From Volutella citrinella (taxonomy: Eukaryota > Ascomycota > Sordariomycetes > Hypocreales > Nectriaceae): a stretch of 64,000 bases of DNA. The position numbers and the translations under genes were made by a program. The stretch covers positions 62,001 through 126,000 of the forward strand of contig JAWZSP010000006.1 of assembly GCA_034401135.1 (NCBI GenBank). Direction: 5' to 3'. The notes under the pieces were generated by a model. It ran no database searches. It was not told the DNA's origin and worked only from the letters and a program-made list of their open reading frames with translations. This document shows, piece by piece, positions 32,991-43,575 of this stretch (position 1 is its first letter; each line of letters opens with the position of its first letter).

Positions 32991-34652
32991 TTAAGCCATC
33001 TCGTTGTTCGAACGGTTCTGGCCCGGGATGGAGCTGAGGAGGAGCTCATCATGCTCGTCGAACTTGGCGTGGTGGAACTTGCGAACTGGGGCGCCACTCT
33101 CAAAGAGCTGGTCAATCTCGTAGGCGTTGAACCCAGCCAAGTTGGGAATGAAAAAGAAGGCCCAGACGACGAAGACGAGACCAAAGGCACCGAAAATGAA
33201 GCCGGTGCGGAGGCCAAGACCAGCAGACTGGGGGTCATCATTGTAGATGAAGGGAACGACCAGGCTGACGACGAAACCGGTGGTATGGCTCATGACATGG
33301 ACAAAGGCGTTATTCTTGATACGCATTCTGCTGGACGGGACCTCGGAGGTGATTGCGTAGCCCATGTTGGCAGGGCCAATGTCATAGAAGCCGTTCCAGA
33401 TGAATACCATGGCGGTAGCAACACGTCCAGCAACGAGCTTGTTGCCGCTGTTGAAGGGAAACCACATGAAGGCGCCAACCAGGTTGGAAATGGACATGCC
33501 AGCGGCACCAAGGATCCAAAGCTTACGGCGACCGACGGGCTCGATGAGGAAGTAGGCGATGATGCTCGTGCCGATGGCAACAGAAGTGCAGCCAAGGTTC
33601 ATGGCCTGGGGGCTTGCCGCGCCAGCAAGATCAAAGTAGTAGGTCTGGTATGCAGGCCAGAAGGCGGTGCCCATGAGCAGAGGCCAGATGATGCAAGCAG
33701 AGATCATCATGCGGATACGGTTGCGTCCCTTGAAAATCTCCTTGTAGCTGATGCTGTGGCCGGCGGCGCGGAGACGCTTCTCGACGGCCGAAGTCTTGAT
33801 GAGGAAGGTCAAGTGTCGCTTGACGTCGTACTCGGGGCCGTAGAGCTGGCGAATAACCTTCTCGGCCTTTTCGTAGCGCTCGCGGTGGACGTAGAAGACG
33901 GGCGACTCGGGGAGCCAGTAGACGAAGATGAGGAAGATGCCGGCAAACAGGAACTGGAAGGCGAAGATGTAGCGGAAGGATCGCGGGTCATCCACGTTGT
34001 CGAACTTGCGTGTGAGGCCAAGAGCCACACCCGAGCCGACCCAGTTGCCGGCCTGGATGCAGAAGTTGACGGCCATGCAGGCGATGCCACGAAGACGGGA
34101 GGAAGCCAGCTCGGCCGTGTACGAGGTCATGTACGACATCATGAGGCCGGCACCCAGACCGAAGACGGTTTTACCGGCGATGATCATGCCAATGTTGGTG
34201 GCGGCGATCTGGATGGCCGATGCAATGATGATGACAATGACGGACAGGGTGAGGGTGAACTTGCGGCCGAAACGATCGGCAAGGAAACCAGCAGGGATAT
34301 CCATAAGAATCTGACCGGCAAAGGTACCACCAGCCCAGGCGGACTGGTAGGCGGCGAGAATCTTGTACTTGCCCTCGGCATCCTGGTAGCCAAAGTACTT
34401 GCGGAAAGAGGCCATGCCCAGGGTAGTGTTGGTGACGGACAAGTCGAAGCCAAAGTTGATGACGGCGATGTACATGCAGGCCATGCGGAGGATCATGGGG
34501 ATGCGCGAGCGGAGGAAGGGGCCCCATGGACCATCCTCAGAGGGGAGGGTGACGTCGACATCGGCCTGTTCATCGAGATTGTTCTTTTCGTGGTCCAGGT
34601 GCTCGACGGCTTGGACGTCGTTGGCCGGCTTCGCCTGGGAAGTGGCTACCAT
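32991..34652 (-). CDS. MFS sugar transporter
   Basis: A single exon of 553 residues with about twelve membrane segments. Sugar-porter signatures include GFLADRFGRKFTLT after the second segment, RLRGIACMAVNF, YWLPESPVFYVHRER before the central loop, and EPVGRRKLWILG after segment eight. These proteins move mono- or oligosaccharides across the plasma membrane, usually with protons. The central cytosolic loop contains KEIFKGRNRIRMM, seen in fungal alpha-glucoside and lactose-type porters, so oligosaccharide uptake is possible. It is divergent from the GH28-like gene with a 750-bp shared promoter and faces the regulator tail to tail. Strong codon bias produces a long open frame on the other strand, which is not a gene. 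Confidence 0.92.
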   Translation of the reverse strand: MVATSQAKPANDVQAVEHLDHEKNNLDEQADVDVTLPSEDGPWGPFLRSRIPMILRMACMYIAVINFGFDLSVTNTTLGMASFRKYFGYQDAEGKYKILAAYQSAWAGGTFAGQILMDIPAGFLADRFGRKFTLTLSVIVIIIASAIQIAATNIGMIIAGKTVFGLGAGLMMSYMTSYTAELASSRLRGIACMAVNFCIQAGNWVGSGVALGLTRKFDNVDDPRSFRYIFAFQFLFAGIFLIFVYWLPESPVFYVHRERYEKAEKVIRQLYGPEYDVKRHLTFLIKTSAVEKRLRAAGHSISYKEIFKGRNRIRMMISACIIWPLLMGTAFWPAYQTYYFDLAGAASPQAMNLGCTSVAIGTSIIAYFLIEPVGRRKLWILGAAGMSISNLVGAFMWFPFNSGNKLVAGRVATAMVFIWNGFYDIGPANMGYAITSEVPSSRMRIKNNAFVHVMSHTTGFVVSLVVPFIYNDDPQSAGLGLRTGFIFGAFGLVFVVWAFFFIPNLAGFNAYEIDQLFESGAPVRKFHHAKFDEHDELLLSSIPGQNRSNNEMA

Positions 34653-35402
34653 GGTTGCTGAGGCCCGGTGGGCAGATGTTGCTGTTGGAGGCTGGCAAGA
34701 GACTCAACTCGGCTCAGGGCAGAGAGCAAGGGTTGATCTGTTGGATCTGTTGGAGATGGTTACATAATTGTCGACCGGCCGGGGAGGGGTTCACAGTTGG
34801 ATAGTTGAATCCCCATGGGGTATGTTTGTGGATGTGTGGAGTAGTGCGAGTTCAAGTCGCGGGGAAGGGTTGTCGACAGTGACGCTTCGGAGGCCGGGGC
34901 AATTGACGGAGCGGGGCCGGGTCCGAGAGTACGAGTTTGGCCTCAGCCGCAGTGGCGTGGCGTTCGACCATCAGGCGACCATGCCACACAGCCCAGGCGG
35001 TCCAATGGCGTGTGTGCCCGGGTTGTGGGGTACATTGGCCGGCGTCCCTTGGCGCTCACCTCCGTCCAGCTCACCCTCTCTGCAGCGCTCGCCGGCTCAC
35101 GGACATCCATCGGGATAGCACCGATAGACCGTGATGCTGCTGGCGCCAATTCATCCAGCGTCTTTAGCGCCTTTTCTGACCCATCTTTTCATCTGTATTG
35201 CACCTCGACTCAACCATTGAGCGCCGCCAAGTCTACCATCCAACATCATCGTCTTTATCCATCCCTGTCCTCTCCCCGCTCTGCCCCTCTCCCGTTGTTC
35301 CCCAGAGTCAGGGCAAAATAATTTGACAACAGAATAAATTAAAGAAGAAGAAACAACCAAGACAGAGCGGCAAAGAAGCACTGGAGAAAAAAGATCAATA
35401 AA
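34653..35402. promoter_or_regulatory. divergent promoter region, MFS transporter / GH28-like gene
   Basis: A 750-bp gap. A CT-rich stretch of about 100 bp near 35200-35310, then an A-rich leader just before the GH28-like ATG, is a common layout for well-expressed fungal genes. No TATA box is evident. Confidence 0.4.
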
Positions 35403-36860
35403 ATGCCCATCAAGGTTTACAGTGTGCCCTCGGGCGTCCCCATCAACCCAGACTTCGTCGTCGAGGCGAGGCCATTGACCAAAGGCACTGAAGAGCCCTG
35501 GTCGCTCGTATCAGCCATTGCTGCGGATGTGGCTTCGGCCAACATTACCCGCAACGCCTTCGACCGCCACACCGTCGCCGTCGCCTCGCTCGACATGGAC
35601 GACGCCGTCGAAATTAGAGTCCAGTACACAGCTGGCCCCGTCGAGTCCGCCGCCGTCCGCCCCGTCTCAGTGGGTATCCCAGCCAGCATTAACGGTAGCA
35701 CCGTCACCTTTACCCTCGACAAGCCGCGCGATATCATGGTCCAGCTCAACGGCGACAAGTGGAAGGCCCTGCATCTGCTGACCAACCAGATCGACGAGGC
35801 CGCTCCCACGGGCGACTCCGACGACGTCTGGTACTTTGGCCCCGGTATCAACCAGGGCTCAGCCTATGCCCATGTCACAGACGGCGTCAACCTGCTGGTG
35901 CCCTCTGGCAAGACCGTCTATCTGGCCGGTGGCGCCTATATCAACTGCCGCCTCAACTTTGTTGACTCGAACAACAGCGCTGTCCGCGGCCATGGCTTCA
36001 TCATCGGCCCCGAGGGAGGCTTCACCCAGCGCGAGTGCGGCGGTGCCATCTATATGAGCCGGGCCAGCCACGTCAAGGTCGAAAAGGTCACGGCCCTCGG
36101 CACCCATGGCTTCAGCCTAGTCGCGGGCGAGTGCAGCAACGTCCACATTGACGGCTACCGCGCCTTTTCCTTCTCGGGCAACGGCGACGGCGTGGACTTC
36201 TTCTGCTCCTCCGACATCACCATCGAGAATTGCTTCCTACGCAACTCGGACGACAACATCGCTCTCTACTCACATCGCTGGGACTGGTACGGAGACTCCA
36301 ACAACATCACCATCAGAAACTGCGTGCTGCTCCCCGACATTGCCCACCCCATCGAAATGGGTGTGCACGGCAACCCCGAGAAGCCCGAGACGACGAGAAA
36401 CGTGCGTATCGAGAACATTGACATCCTGGACCACGAGGAGAATCAGGTCTGGTACCAGGGCTGCATCGCCATCACCGTCGCCGACGAGAACCTCCTTGAC
36501 GGCATCCACGTCGAGAACGTGAGGGTAGAGCGCATCACCCGCGGCCAGCTGTTCAATATCCGCGTCATGCAAAACCCCATGTACAATACCGGCCCCGGAA
36601 GAGGCATCCGCAACGTCACCATCAAGAACGTGTCGCTCGACATGGACAACTCAAAAATTGTCAACCCCTCCATGGTCACGGGCTTTGACGCTACTCGCTT
36701 GGTGGAGAACATTAGCTTTGAGAACCTCAAAATCGGCAATAAGATGGTCTTTGAGGGCATGGAGATGCCCAGGTGGTACATGCTTCCCGACTTTGTCCCC
36801 ATGCACATTAACGAACACGTTAGGGACATGAAGTTTATCAAAACCAACGAGGATAGATGA
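35403..36860 (+). CDS. GH28-like right-handed beta-helix glycosidase, no signal peptide
   Basis: A single exon of 485 residues. An N-terminal beta domain (about 1-140) precedes a parallel beta-helix with repeated turns such as HVKVEKVTALGTHGF, NVHIDGYRAF, DITIENCFLRN and NITIRNCVL. In the GH28 active-site region I see NGDGVDFF and NSDDNIALYSHRWDW, which supply the Asp residues expected of polygalacturonase-type enzymes, though the classical G-H-G and R-I-K motifs are altered. It may belong to GH28 or a neighbouring beta-helix family such as GH49. There is no secretion signal, so it may cut imported oligosaccharides inside the cell. Its promoter is shared with the sugar transporter. Confidence 0.72.
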   Translation: MPIKVYSVPSGVPINPDFVVEARPLTKGTEEPWSLVSAIAADVASANITRNAFDRHTVAVASLDMDDAVEIRVQYTAGPVESAAVRPVSVGIPASINGSTVTFTLDKPRDIMVQLNGDKWKALHLLTNQIDEAAPTGDSDDVWYFGPGINQGSAYAHVTDGVNLLVPSGKTVYLAGGAYINCRLNFVDSNNSAVRGHGFIIGPEGGFTQRECGGAIYMSRASHVKVEKVTALGTHGFSLVAGECSNVHIDGYRAFSFSGNGDGVDFFCSSDITIENCFLRNSDDNIALYSHRWDWYGDSNNITIRNCVLLPDIAHPIEMGVHGNPEKPETTRNVRIENIDILDHEENQVWYQGCIAITVADENLLDGIHVENVRVERITRGQLFNIRVMQNPMYNTGPGRGIRNVTIKNVSLDMDNSKIVNPSMVTGFDATRLVENISFENLKIGNKMVFEGMEMPRWYMLPDFVPMHINEHVRDMKFIKTNEDR

Positions 36861-37253
36861 AAGAATTAATAAATAGAGTCTGTCGGTGTGATTGTGCAAA
36901 TATTCTGCCTCGTGATGCAATCCGTGGCGAGTGCTCAAGTGTTTTTCTTTCGTTATAAGTTGTGACTTGTTTTGCGCCTCAATAGGTCAATTCGTCCACT
37001 AGACCGGTAAGTGTAAATGTGAGGACCTGAGCAGACTTTATCATCCGCATCGCGTCGACAAACTCGTCATCTTGTTACAGGTTTGCAAAAGAGATGACTG
37101 CGACCGCTGCTGACCAGCCAGGTTAAACTTGCTCAATTTGGTATATAGAGATCGGGGACTCTTGTTATGTAGAGATCGGAGACTCAAGGGTCCTCGGTTT
37201 ACTTATAGCTATCAAAGTCTAGGACAAGATAGGCATCACTGGAGGAGGGAGCT
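36861..37253. other. intergenic, between convergent genes
   Basis: A 393-bp gap. Two near-identical 18-bp segments, TAGAGATCGGGGACTC and TAGAGATCGGAGACTC, sit in tandem near 37145-37185; nothing else is seen. Confidence 0.4.
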
Positions 37254-38599
37254 CTAATTTCCCCTCGAAGTTCTGCGGTACATAAGAGTTCCGTGACCAA
37301 AAGTGTCATATCCACCAGAGTTAGGGCTGTAGTCACCGCCGCCGCCTTCTACATTGCTAGTCAAGTTGGCATTAACATAGTCGCGGTAGGCCTTAGTCCA
37401 GCTAGCGTTGCGGTTCTTTACTTCAGCATAGTGAGAATAGATAGCCTCGAAACCAGGTCGGACGTCGAATCGATATTTAGGTGAGACAACCGGAAGCAGG
37501 CCTTCCCAGCTTGTGTAGGGCACATAGGGAACCGTGTGATTGGTATTGTACTTTCCAACGTACTCGGCACTATGTTCCAGGGCACTCAAATATTAGCATT
37601 GTTTATTTAGTGGGAGAGGCTAAGATGTACTCACGCATTCAGAATCTGGTTACCAAAGGTCGCATATAGGTCGACTCCCTGATTGTAACCTTGCTGTCCA
37701 ACAACACCCAAGAGAGCAATGCTGAGCAGAGCATGGCCCTGATCTCTTCCAGTCTCTTGTGACTCCATAAGAATCTTGCCAGATCCCTCCTCGGTGAAGT
37801 TGGCAATAGAAAAGAAGGGAAGGGCTCCGTTAGCAACGGCGCCAGACGGTAGACCATGCTTGAAATAGTTGACAGCATAGTCATACATGGTTCGATTGTC
37901 GCTATAAACGCCAATTGCCATGAGCGAGGCAATGTTGCAAAGATCCCAGTTCGCGTAGTAAAAGTCGGGCTTGTTGTTGTGGGTTTCAAGGAAGTCGTGG
38001 TTGTAGGGGGCAAAAATGTCCGTTAGCATTTTGCCAAATGCCGTTTGGTTTGCCTTGGGCCATGCCGGGTAGGTCTTGAGGAGTTCACCAGCGTTGGCGA
38101 ACTGATAACCGTACAGCCCAGCCGCGAGAAACATGTCCTCGTTGCCTTTGATGTCGGTCAGAGCCGCAGCCCAGGCATCGAGGATAGTAGCGGCTGCATC
38201 CGCGTATGTCGTGTTTCCAGAGATGAGCCAGCGCAGTGTCAGTTGGTATGCGGAAGCAACATCGCGAAAAGCCGACCCATAGTTTTCATTGTAACCAGAG
38301 CCTCGGCCTCGCACCAAGATTGTTTGAGCGTTCGGCTTCCAGGTAGCTTGGGCGTGTTTGCTTCTTTCCAGCCACTGGAAGGCAGTCGTCCAAGGTTCAG
38401 CATTCTTGCGCACATATCGTCTGACACGTTCGATATCCTTCCAGGTGTGAAGCCCTCCTGGATGGACAAATGGCTTGTCGCCGTGATAGTTGCCACGGGG
38501 CTCGAGTTCCGAAAATGGTGCAGCACCTAAGCCTTGTCCGGGAAAGCAAGCCCATGCAACCCAGAATGGGAGTAGGGCGCTCAATGGAGAAAGCTTCAT
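37254..38599 (-). CDS. secreted alginate-lyase-family protein
   Basis: Two exons (38599-37635 and 37569-37254) give about 426 residues, joined in frame by a 65-bp intron. A signal peptide is evident: MKLSPLSALLPFWVAWA with cleavage probably after GLGA. The mature protein matches the alginate-lyase (alpha/alpha-barrel) domain family: HPGGLHTWKDIERVRR, NFYYANWDLCNIASLMAIG-like sequence around residue 230, and the SQETGRDQGHALLSIALLG region. Family members act on alginate or other uronan chains by beta-elimination, leaving unsaturated ends, though many fungal ones are untested. That product type is what a GH88 enzyme consumes, and one lies 10 kb away in the same block. The exact polysaccharide is unknown. 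Confidence 0.82.
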
Positions 38600-39287
38600 G
38601 GTTTTGCAGAGTTGACAAAGACTGCAAAGTAGGCGACTTGAAAGAGGAAATGAAGCCAAGGGATGTGTGACAGAGGAGTCACAGTTTTGTCAGGAATGAA
38701 TCGCTATATATTGAAGTTGGAGTACGTTGTTATGGATTTGCTGGACACAAGAAACCCTCTTTGCCTATTCTGCCTATATTGTCATATCAGAAACGGGGCA
38801 TCGGAAGTTACATGCGCCGAAAGGATATTGCCCCTTGACCTGCCTCACTCTGTGACTTGACAATGTGGGTTGAGGAGGGGTTGGGGCCCCATTGGGAAGC
38901 CAAAATTAAACGGGCCTCCTTATTGGGGCGGGTATAGGGTGGGTTGGCGATCATCGCACCACGACCCCGCTTGGGAAGCATCGGTCGGTCAATGTTCGGA
39001 GCAGCTCCGATGAGACGTTGAACGGATTCTAATTAGGCTCAATCGTCGACAATGAGACGACAAACGGGGTCGGTTTTAGGTGGCGGGCCGACAACAGCCC
39101 GCTTGCGCGCTGATCATCTTGAACTTTGAGCTCGTTCAGACCATTCGCTCCGTAGGCCCGGAGTAATCTGTAGCCCGGAAAATGCATTTCAGGCTAGTAT
39201 CCTCACGCAAGACGATGCAATATCTCTCCCTGGAATCAACTCAGAGTTGGATTCTGGATCACGCTGTATTAGCCAGAGGGGATCAAC
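38600..39287. promoter_or_regulatory. divergent promoter region, alginate-lyase-family / GH43 genes
   Basis: A 688-bp gap with outward-facing starts; a TATATAG box serves the minus-strand gene. No gene is seen. Confidence 0.4.
38704..38711 (-). promoter_or_regulatory. TATA box before alginate-lyase-family gene
   Basis: ATATATAG on the minus strand, about 105 bp before the start codon. Confidence 0.45.
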
Positions 39288-41198
39288 ATGCGTCTACACT
39301 TTCTCCTGTCGGCGTTTCCCGCCTGCGTTCAGGCTATCCGCAATCCAATCATTCCTGGGTACAGTTGATCCGGATCCCTGGCTATGGAGCTAGGTTGAAT
39401 GCAGGGCATGTCTCAGCTGACTTTGGAAACCCAGGTGGAATCCTGATGCTTCGATTCTTTACGACAAGGGCTCGTACTACATCGCAACGTCCTCATTTGA
39501 GTACTTCCCAGGAACGCCCATCTACAAGAGCAAGGACCTTGCCAACTGGGAACTTTTCTCGCATGTGCAGTATTCGCCGGAGCATCTTCAGCTGTACGGA
39601 ACGCCCACGACAGGAGGAGTCTGGGCCCCGACGCTTTCCAAGATCGGCGGCCTTTACTATCTTGCTTCCATGACTAGATGGACATATGATCCAATTGCGA
39701 AAGTGTGGCCCCGCATCTGCTATTACACTTCACGAGACCTAGTCCACTGGTCAAAGCCAGTTTGGACTGAGCCTTGGGGTATTGATCCAGCCTTGTTTGA
39801 GCACCCCGTCAGCAAAAAGACGTATTTGTCTTTGATGGCGCCTAATAACAACAAGGACCGGATCTGGGGCATTTCGCAATGCGAAATTGACCTCAAGACT
39901 GGCAAGTGTATTGGCCCATATTATTCCCTCTGGAATGGTACCATGGAGCACACCGTTTCAGCTCGACCGGAGGGTCCAAAGATGTTTTACAAAGACGGCT
40001 ACTACTATCTGTTGATCGCCGAGGGTGGAACCGATCTGTTGCACCGAGCCACTATTGCCCGATCTCGATCGGTCGAAGGTCCCTGGGACCCTGCCCCTAA
40101 CAACCCTCTCATGTACAATGGAGCACCAGGACTCGAAAACTTGACAGTGCAGTCCACAGGGCATGCGACATTTGTGGAAAATGACGATGGCGAATGGTAC
40201 GCCTCATTTATCGCAAGACGCAATATCAACGGCACTTCTCCGCTGGGTATGATCATATTGCAATGTGCTTCCCTTCTTAACAAGGCGTGCACTGACCCCT
40301 GGTCTAGGTCGAGAAGTATTCTTAGCTCCGGTCAAATGGGTTGATGACTGGCCAATTATCAATAACGGCAAACCTATTATGCTGAGCGACAGCTTTGGCA
40401 AGACCAAGGACCAGCCATCAACGCCGGAGCCTTTCGTTGATGAATTTGACCAGAAGACGCTTGGCCCATCTTGGTATCAGCTCCGAACACCCTACACAAA
40501 GAATTTCGATGTGAGGGCATGGAAAAAGCAGAGCAATCAATGGTATCAAACCGAACGCAGTGGCATCTCTTTCCGGCCCAACGTTTTTGGTCTGAGTGAT
40601 CGCGACACCCCAGCCGCAATTCTGCGCAAGCAAAAGTCGTTGAATATGACATTCTCCGCAACTCTTAGGTCAACGAGTAAAACCCTGGGCAAGCGCCAGT
40701 CAGTTGGTATCTCGTCATACCTGAGCGAACTTAGACACTTCGATATTGGAATTCGTGGCTGCACAAATTCGACGGGCGTCTGCATCTATACAGACTCACT
40801 TTTTAATAAGACTGTGGATGTAAGTCTGCAAAGAAGGCTTGAAGAAGCACTTGCGATGTATTACATTACTGACAAAATTCGGGGTATAGGAACACGAATT
40901 TCCCCTTAATCGATCAGAGATCCCCGAGGGTGTGACGTTACAGATTCGGGCAGAGCCGCTGCAGTACGGTCTGGGTTATAAAGTGAATGATGGTCCTACT
41001 TCATGGCTCACGACCTTCCCGTCTTCTTACCTGGCCATTCCTCCCAAGGATTGGTTGGTGTTTACTGGTGCTAGCTTTGCCCTGTTCGCCAGCGGAGGCG
41101 GTGAACCTTGGCCATATGATGCCGCCGAGGTTGGCTTTGGTAAGGTCGAGGAGGTGTTTTATGAAGAAAACATCCCTGATTACGATGATTGGGTATGA
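39288..41198 (+). CDS. secreted GH43 glycoside hydrolase (beta-xylosidase/arabinofuranosidase type)
   Basis: Four exons (39288-39358, 39435-40246, 40308-40819, 40890-41198) give about 567 residues. The first exon encodes a signal peptide (MRLHFLLSAFPACVQA) and the family start IRNPIIPGWNPDAS, whose Asp is the expected general base of the five-blade propeller. Further marks are SYYIATSSFEYFPGTPIY, GVWAPTLSKIGG, EGPKMFYKDGYYYLLIAEGG (acid Glu region) and QSTGHATFVE. A C-terminal beta-sandwich from about residue 330 follows, as in GH43 xylosidases. It releases xylose or arabinose from side chains or oligomers outside the cell, and fits the neighbouring lyase, hydrolases and transporter. Substrate preference within GH43 cannot be told. 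Confidence 0.87.
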
Positions 41199-41853
41199 TA
41201 AGATATCTTCATACTGATATAGTGTGGGATATTTTATAGCAGCTGGCCGGTCCCATCTCAAGGGTACGAGCAGTTGATTGAAGTACTCTTTATATGTTAA
41301 GAACAGTATTTAGGGGTCTATATATTCTGACCGGGTCTCTTCAGCACGCTGTGGATCCGTTCGCAGCGTCAGCCCGCCTCACTCGATGCTTACGCTACTC
41401 CAAGCCTCGAATTCCCGGTAGCCGCGCTGCGCCTTGCCCGTGCCTGTGCGTCGTTGGTGGCCAGCTGCGAATTGTGGAACAGAACAACACCAAAGTCCCC
41501 AACTAGCTGCGAGGTTCCCCACCCTTATTTGGACTTTGGTCAAGCAGACAGCCGTGATTGGTGCTCCGTTTCAATATCTCTCGTTTCTGACACAGCCCTA
41601 TGGCCTGTTTGCCCCGTCCTGGCCAGCTTCATGGATCAACGAGCGGCGACTCCGACCACAGCCCCCTCCCTCCCCACTCAATTTTTCTCCAACCTTTTGT
41701 GCACCAGAGCTGACATGGCCAGCTGCCTCCCTTCTCTACCCCATTTTATTCCAAGATCGTAGCGCCAGATCCATATCCCGATCGCCGACTCTCGTTTAAA
41801 CCAGCCTAAGCCATCTTAGCAGCTTTTGGCCACGCACTCGCTTTTCTTCCGTC
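41199..41853. other. intergenic region
   Basis: A 655-bp gap with the GH43 3' end and the promoter of the next regulator, which is CT-rich near 41660-41830. No gene is seen. Confidence 0.35.
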
Positions 41854-43575
41854 ATGGTCGGAGTTGCTGGCAAGTCAAAAGCCTGTGAAGCCTGCCGAAA
41901 ACGTCGCCTAAGAGTGCGTATAATATCTCATCCTCGGGCGCAGGGGGGCTGGCGGGAGGCAAAAGGGTTTGGGGAGGGGGACACCTCGCTGCTTCTCTGC
42001 TTCTCTTGCGACCCGTCCATGGTGCGATTGGCAAGCATCTCTGACATGCGGATAGTGTGACCAAACACGGCCCTCATGTGGCCAGTGCATTCGAGCAAGT
42101 CGCCATTGTGGCTACGGGCGACAACTCGTTTTTATCAATAGCGGCGTGGAAGACAGCAGAAAGGAGGTCGGCCGCTGGAAGAAGGACGACAGCCCTCCCA
42201 ATTCGCGGAAATCGTATGTTCCTATCAAGACTTTGACTCTCTCCCGTCATCGTCATGGTTGTCATTCGACATTCGTCCTCCCCAGCTCGCTAGAACAGGC
42301 CGCCTACGAAAACAACGTCATTGGCAACTTCTGGGCGTCGTATCTCCCCAACGGAAGAGCCAGATCAGAAACAATCACCCACTACTCCAACCTTGGCCTT
42401 GGCTGGACAGTGGATGTCTCACAGCTTTATAGTCAACACCCCAAGATCTACAGGGCCGTCTTGGCCATCGCCCTTGGGTTGAAGAGCCAACAGGAGAACT
42501 CAATAGAGCTCCGGTACAAGAGCAGCCAACTCTATGGCATGGTTGTATCGGGTATCAATCGTGCCCTTAGCAACCTGAAGCAGCAAGAGCTGCATGTTAT
42601 ATTCATGGCCATCGCACTCGTGGCCTTGTACGAGATCCGGATTGGGTCAGACACGAGCAAAGCTATGTCTCAAGCGGAACGCTGGCTTACACATGCCACT
42701 GGCCTTTCCGGATTCATGATACATACCGGCCCCGAGGCATTCCGCACAGGCGTTATGCACAGGTTTCTCTCAGACTACCGATTTTCTCCGGTAATTGCCA
42801 CCTTCCTCGCCCTACATTATTTCTTCCCCGACCTGACCTATTCCTCCTCTAGATTGCCCCTTCAATGCATACTCGCAAGGCTTGTTTTTTGGCCAGGCCG
42901 GAGTGGAAGACAATTCCATGGCACGACATACCGAAGACTCCGAAAGACAAACTCTTAGACATTATTGTTGAGCTCTCTGGCTTGGAAGAAATGGTTGACG
43001 ATATAAAGGCCGCAAGAGAGCCAGAAGCAGCAAGAGCTGCGTACCATTGCATGATTCAGAAGAGTTTGGACCTCCACCAGGAGCTGCAGAAATGGACAGC
43101 CTCTCATGGCCGGCAAGCATTAGATCTTGCCGACTGCATTGCGGCGAGAGGAAACGCTCCCAACGTCACACTCTTGCCACAAGAATTAGCCGTGGCGTCA
43201 CAAATAATCACTTACTACACAGCTTGCATCATCATCTATGATTCGATGTGGAACTATGGCCACCTTGTCGAAGGGTTCCTGGACCCCGGTATCAGTATAC
43301 AGCTACCGCAACGCATTGACCCCTTGATATTCTGTTACAAAATGGCACTCTTGATGCCACTCTTTCGGGCGCCTAACGCTGGTTCTGGATTCTTCAACAT
43401 CAACCCGTTAATGGTGGCATTGCGATATGCCAGGGGCTGTGAGGACTGCGAGGAGAAGCAGAGACTTATACAGACATTGAGAGGGCATAGTGGAATGGCG
43501 GTCCGTCGAATTCTGGTTAGCTTTCGAGACACCGGAACCCTATCAGGCCGAGAACTTGTAGCGGCGGGGCACTAG
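41854..43575 (+). CDS. Zn2Cys6 fungal transcription factor
   Basis: Exons 41854-41913, 42056-42790 and 42853-43575 give up to 505 residues. The first intron splits the zinc cluster; joining restores CEACRKRRLRCDQTRPSCGQC followed by a final Cys in SRHC, residues about 11-40. A second intron (GTATGT...CCCCAG, 42214-42285) is likely but its 72 bp keep the frame either way; if removed the protein is about 481 residues. The rest is a fungal regulatory domain of helices (NNVIGNFWASYLPNG, HPKIYRAVLAIALGLKS), similar to regulators beside secondary-metabolite or sugar genes. It follows the GH43 gene and could be a second regulator of that block, or belong to the APC permease region downstream. Confidence 0.78.

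Noticed and set aside
33051..34661. 536-codon open frame on the plus strand
   Set aside because: It is exactly antisense to the MFS transporter; its acidic, Gly/Asp/Glu-rich translation is the mirror of a codon-biased membrane protein and matches no family.
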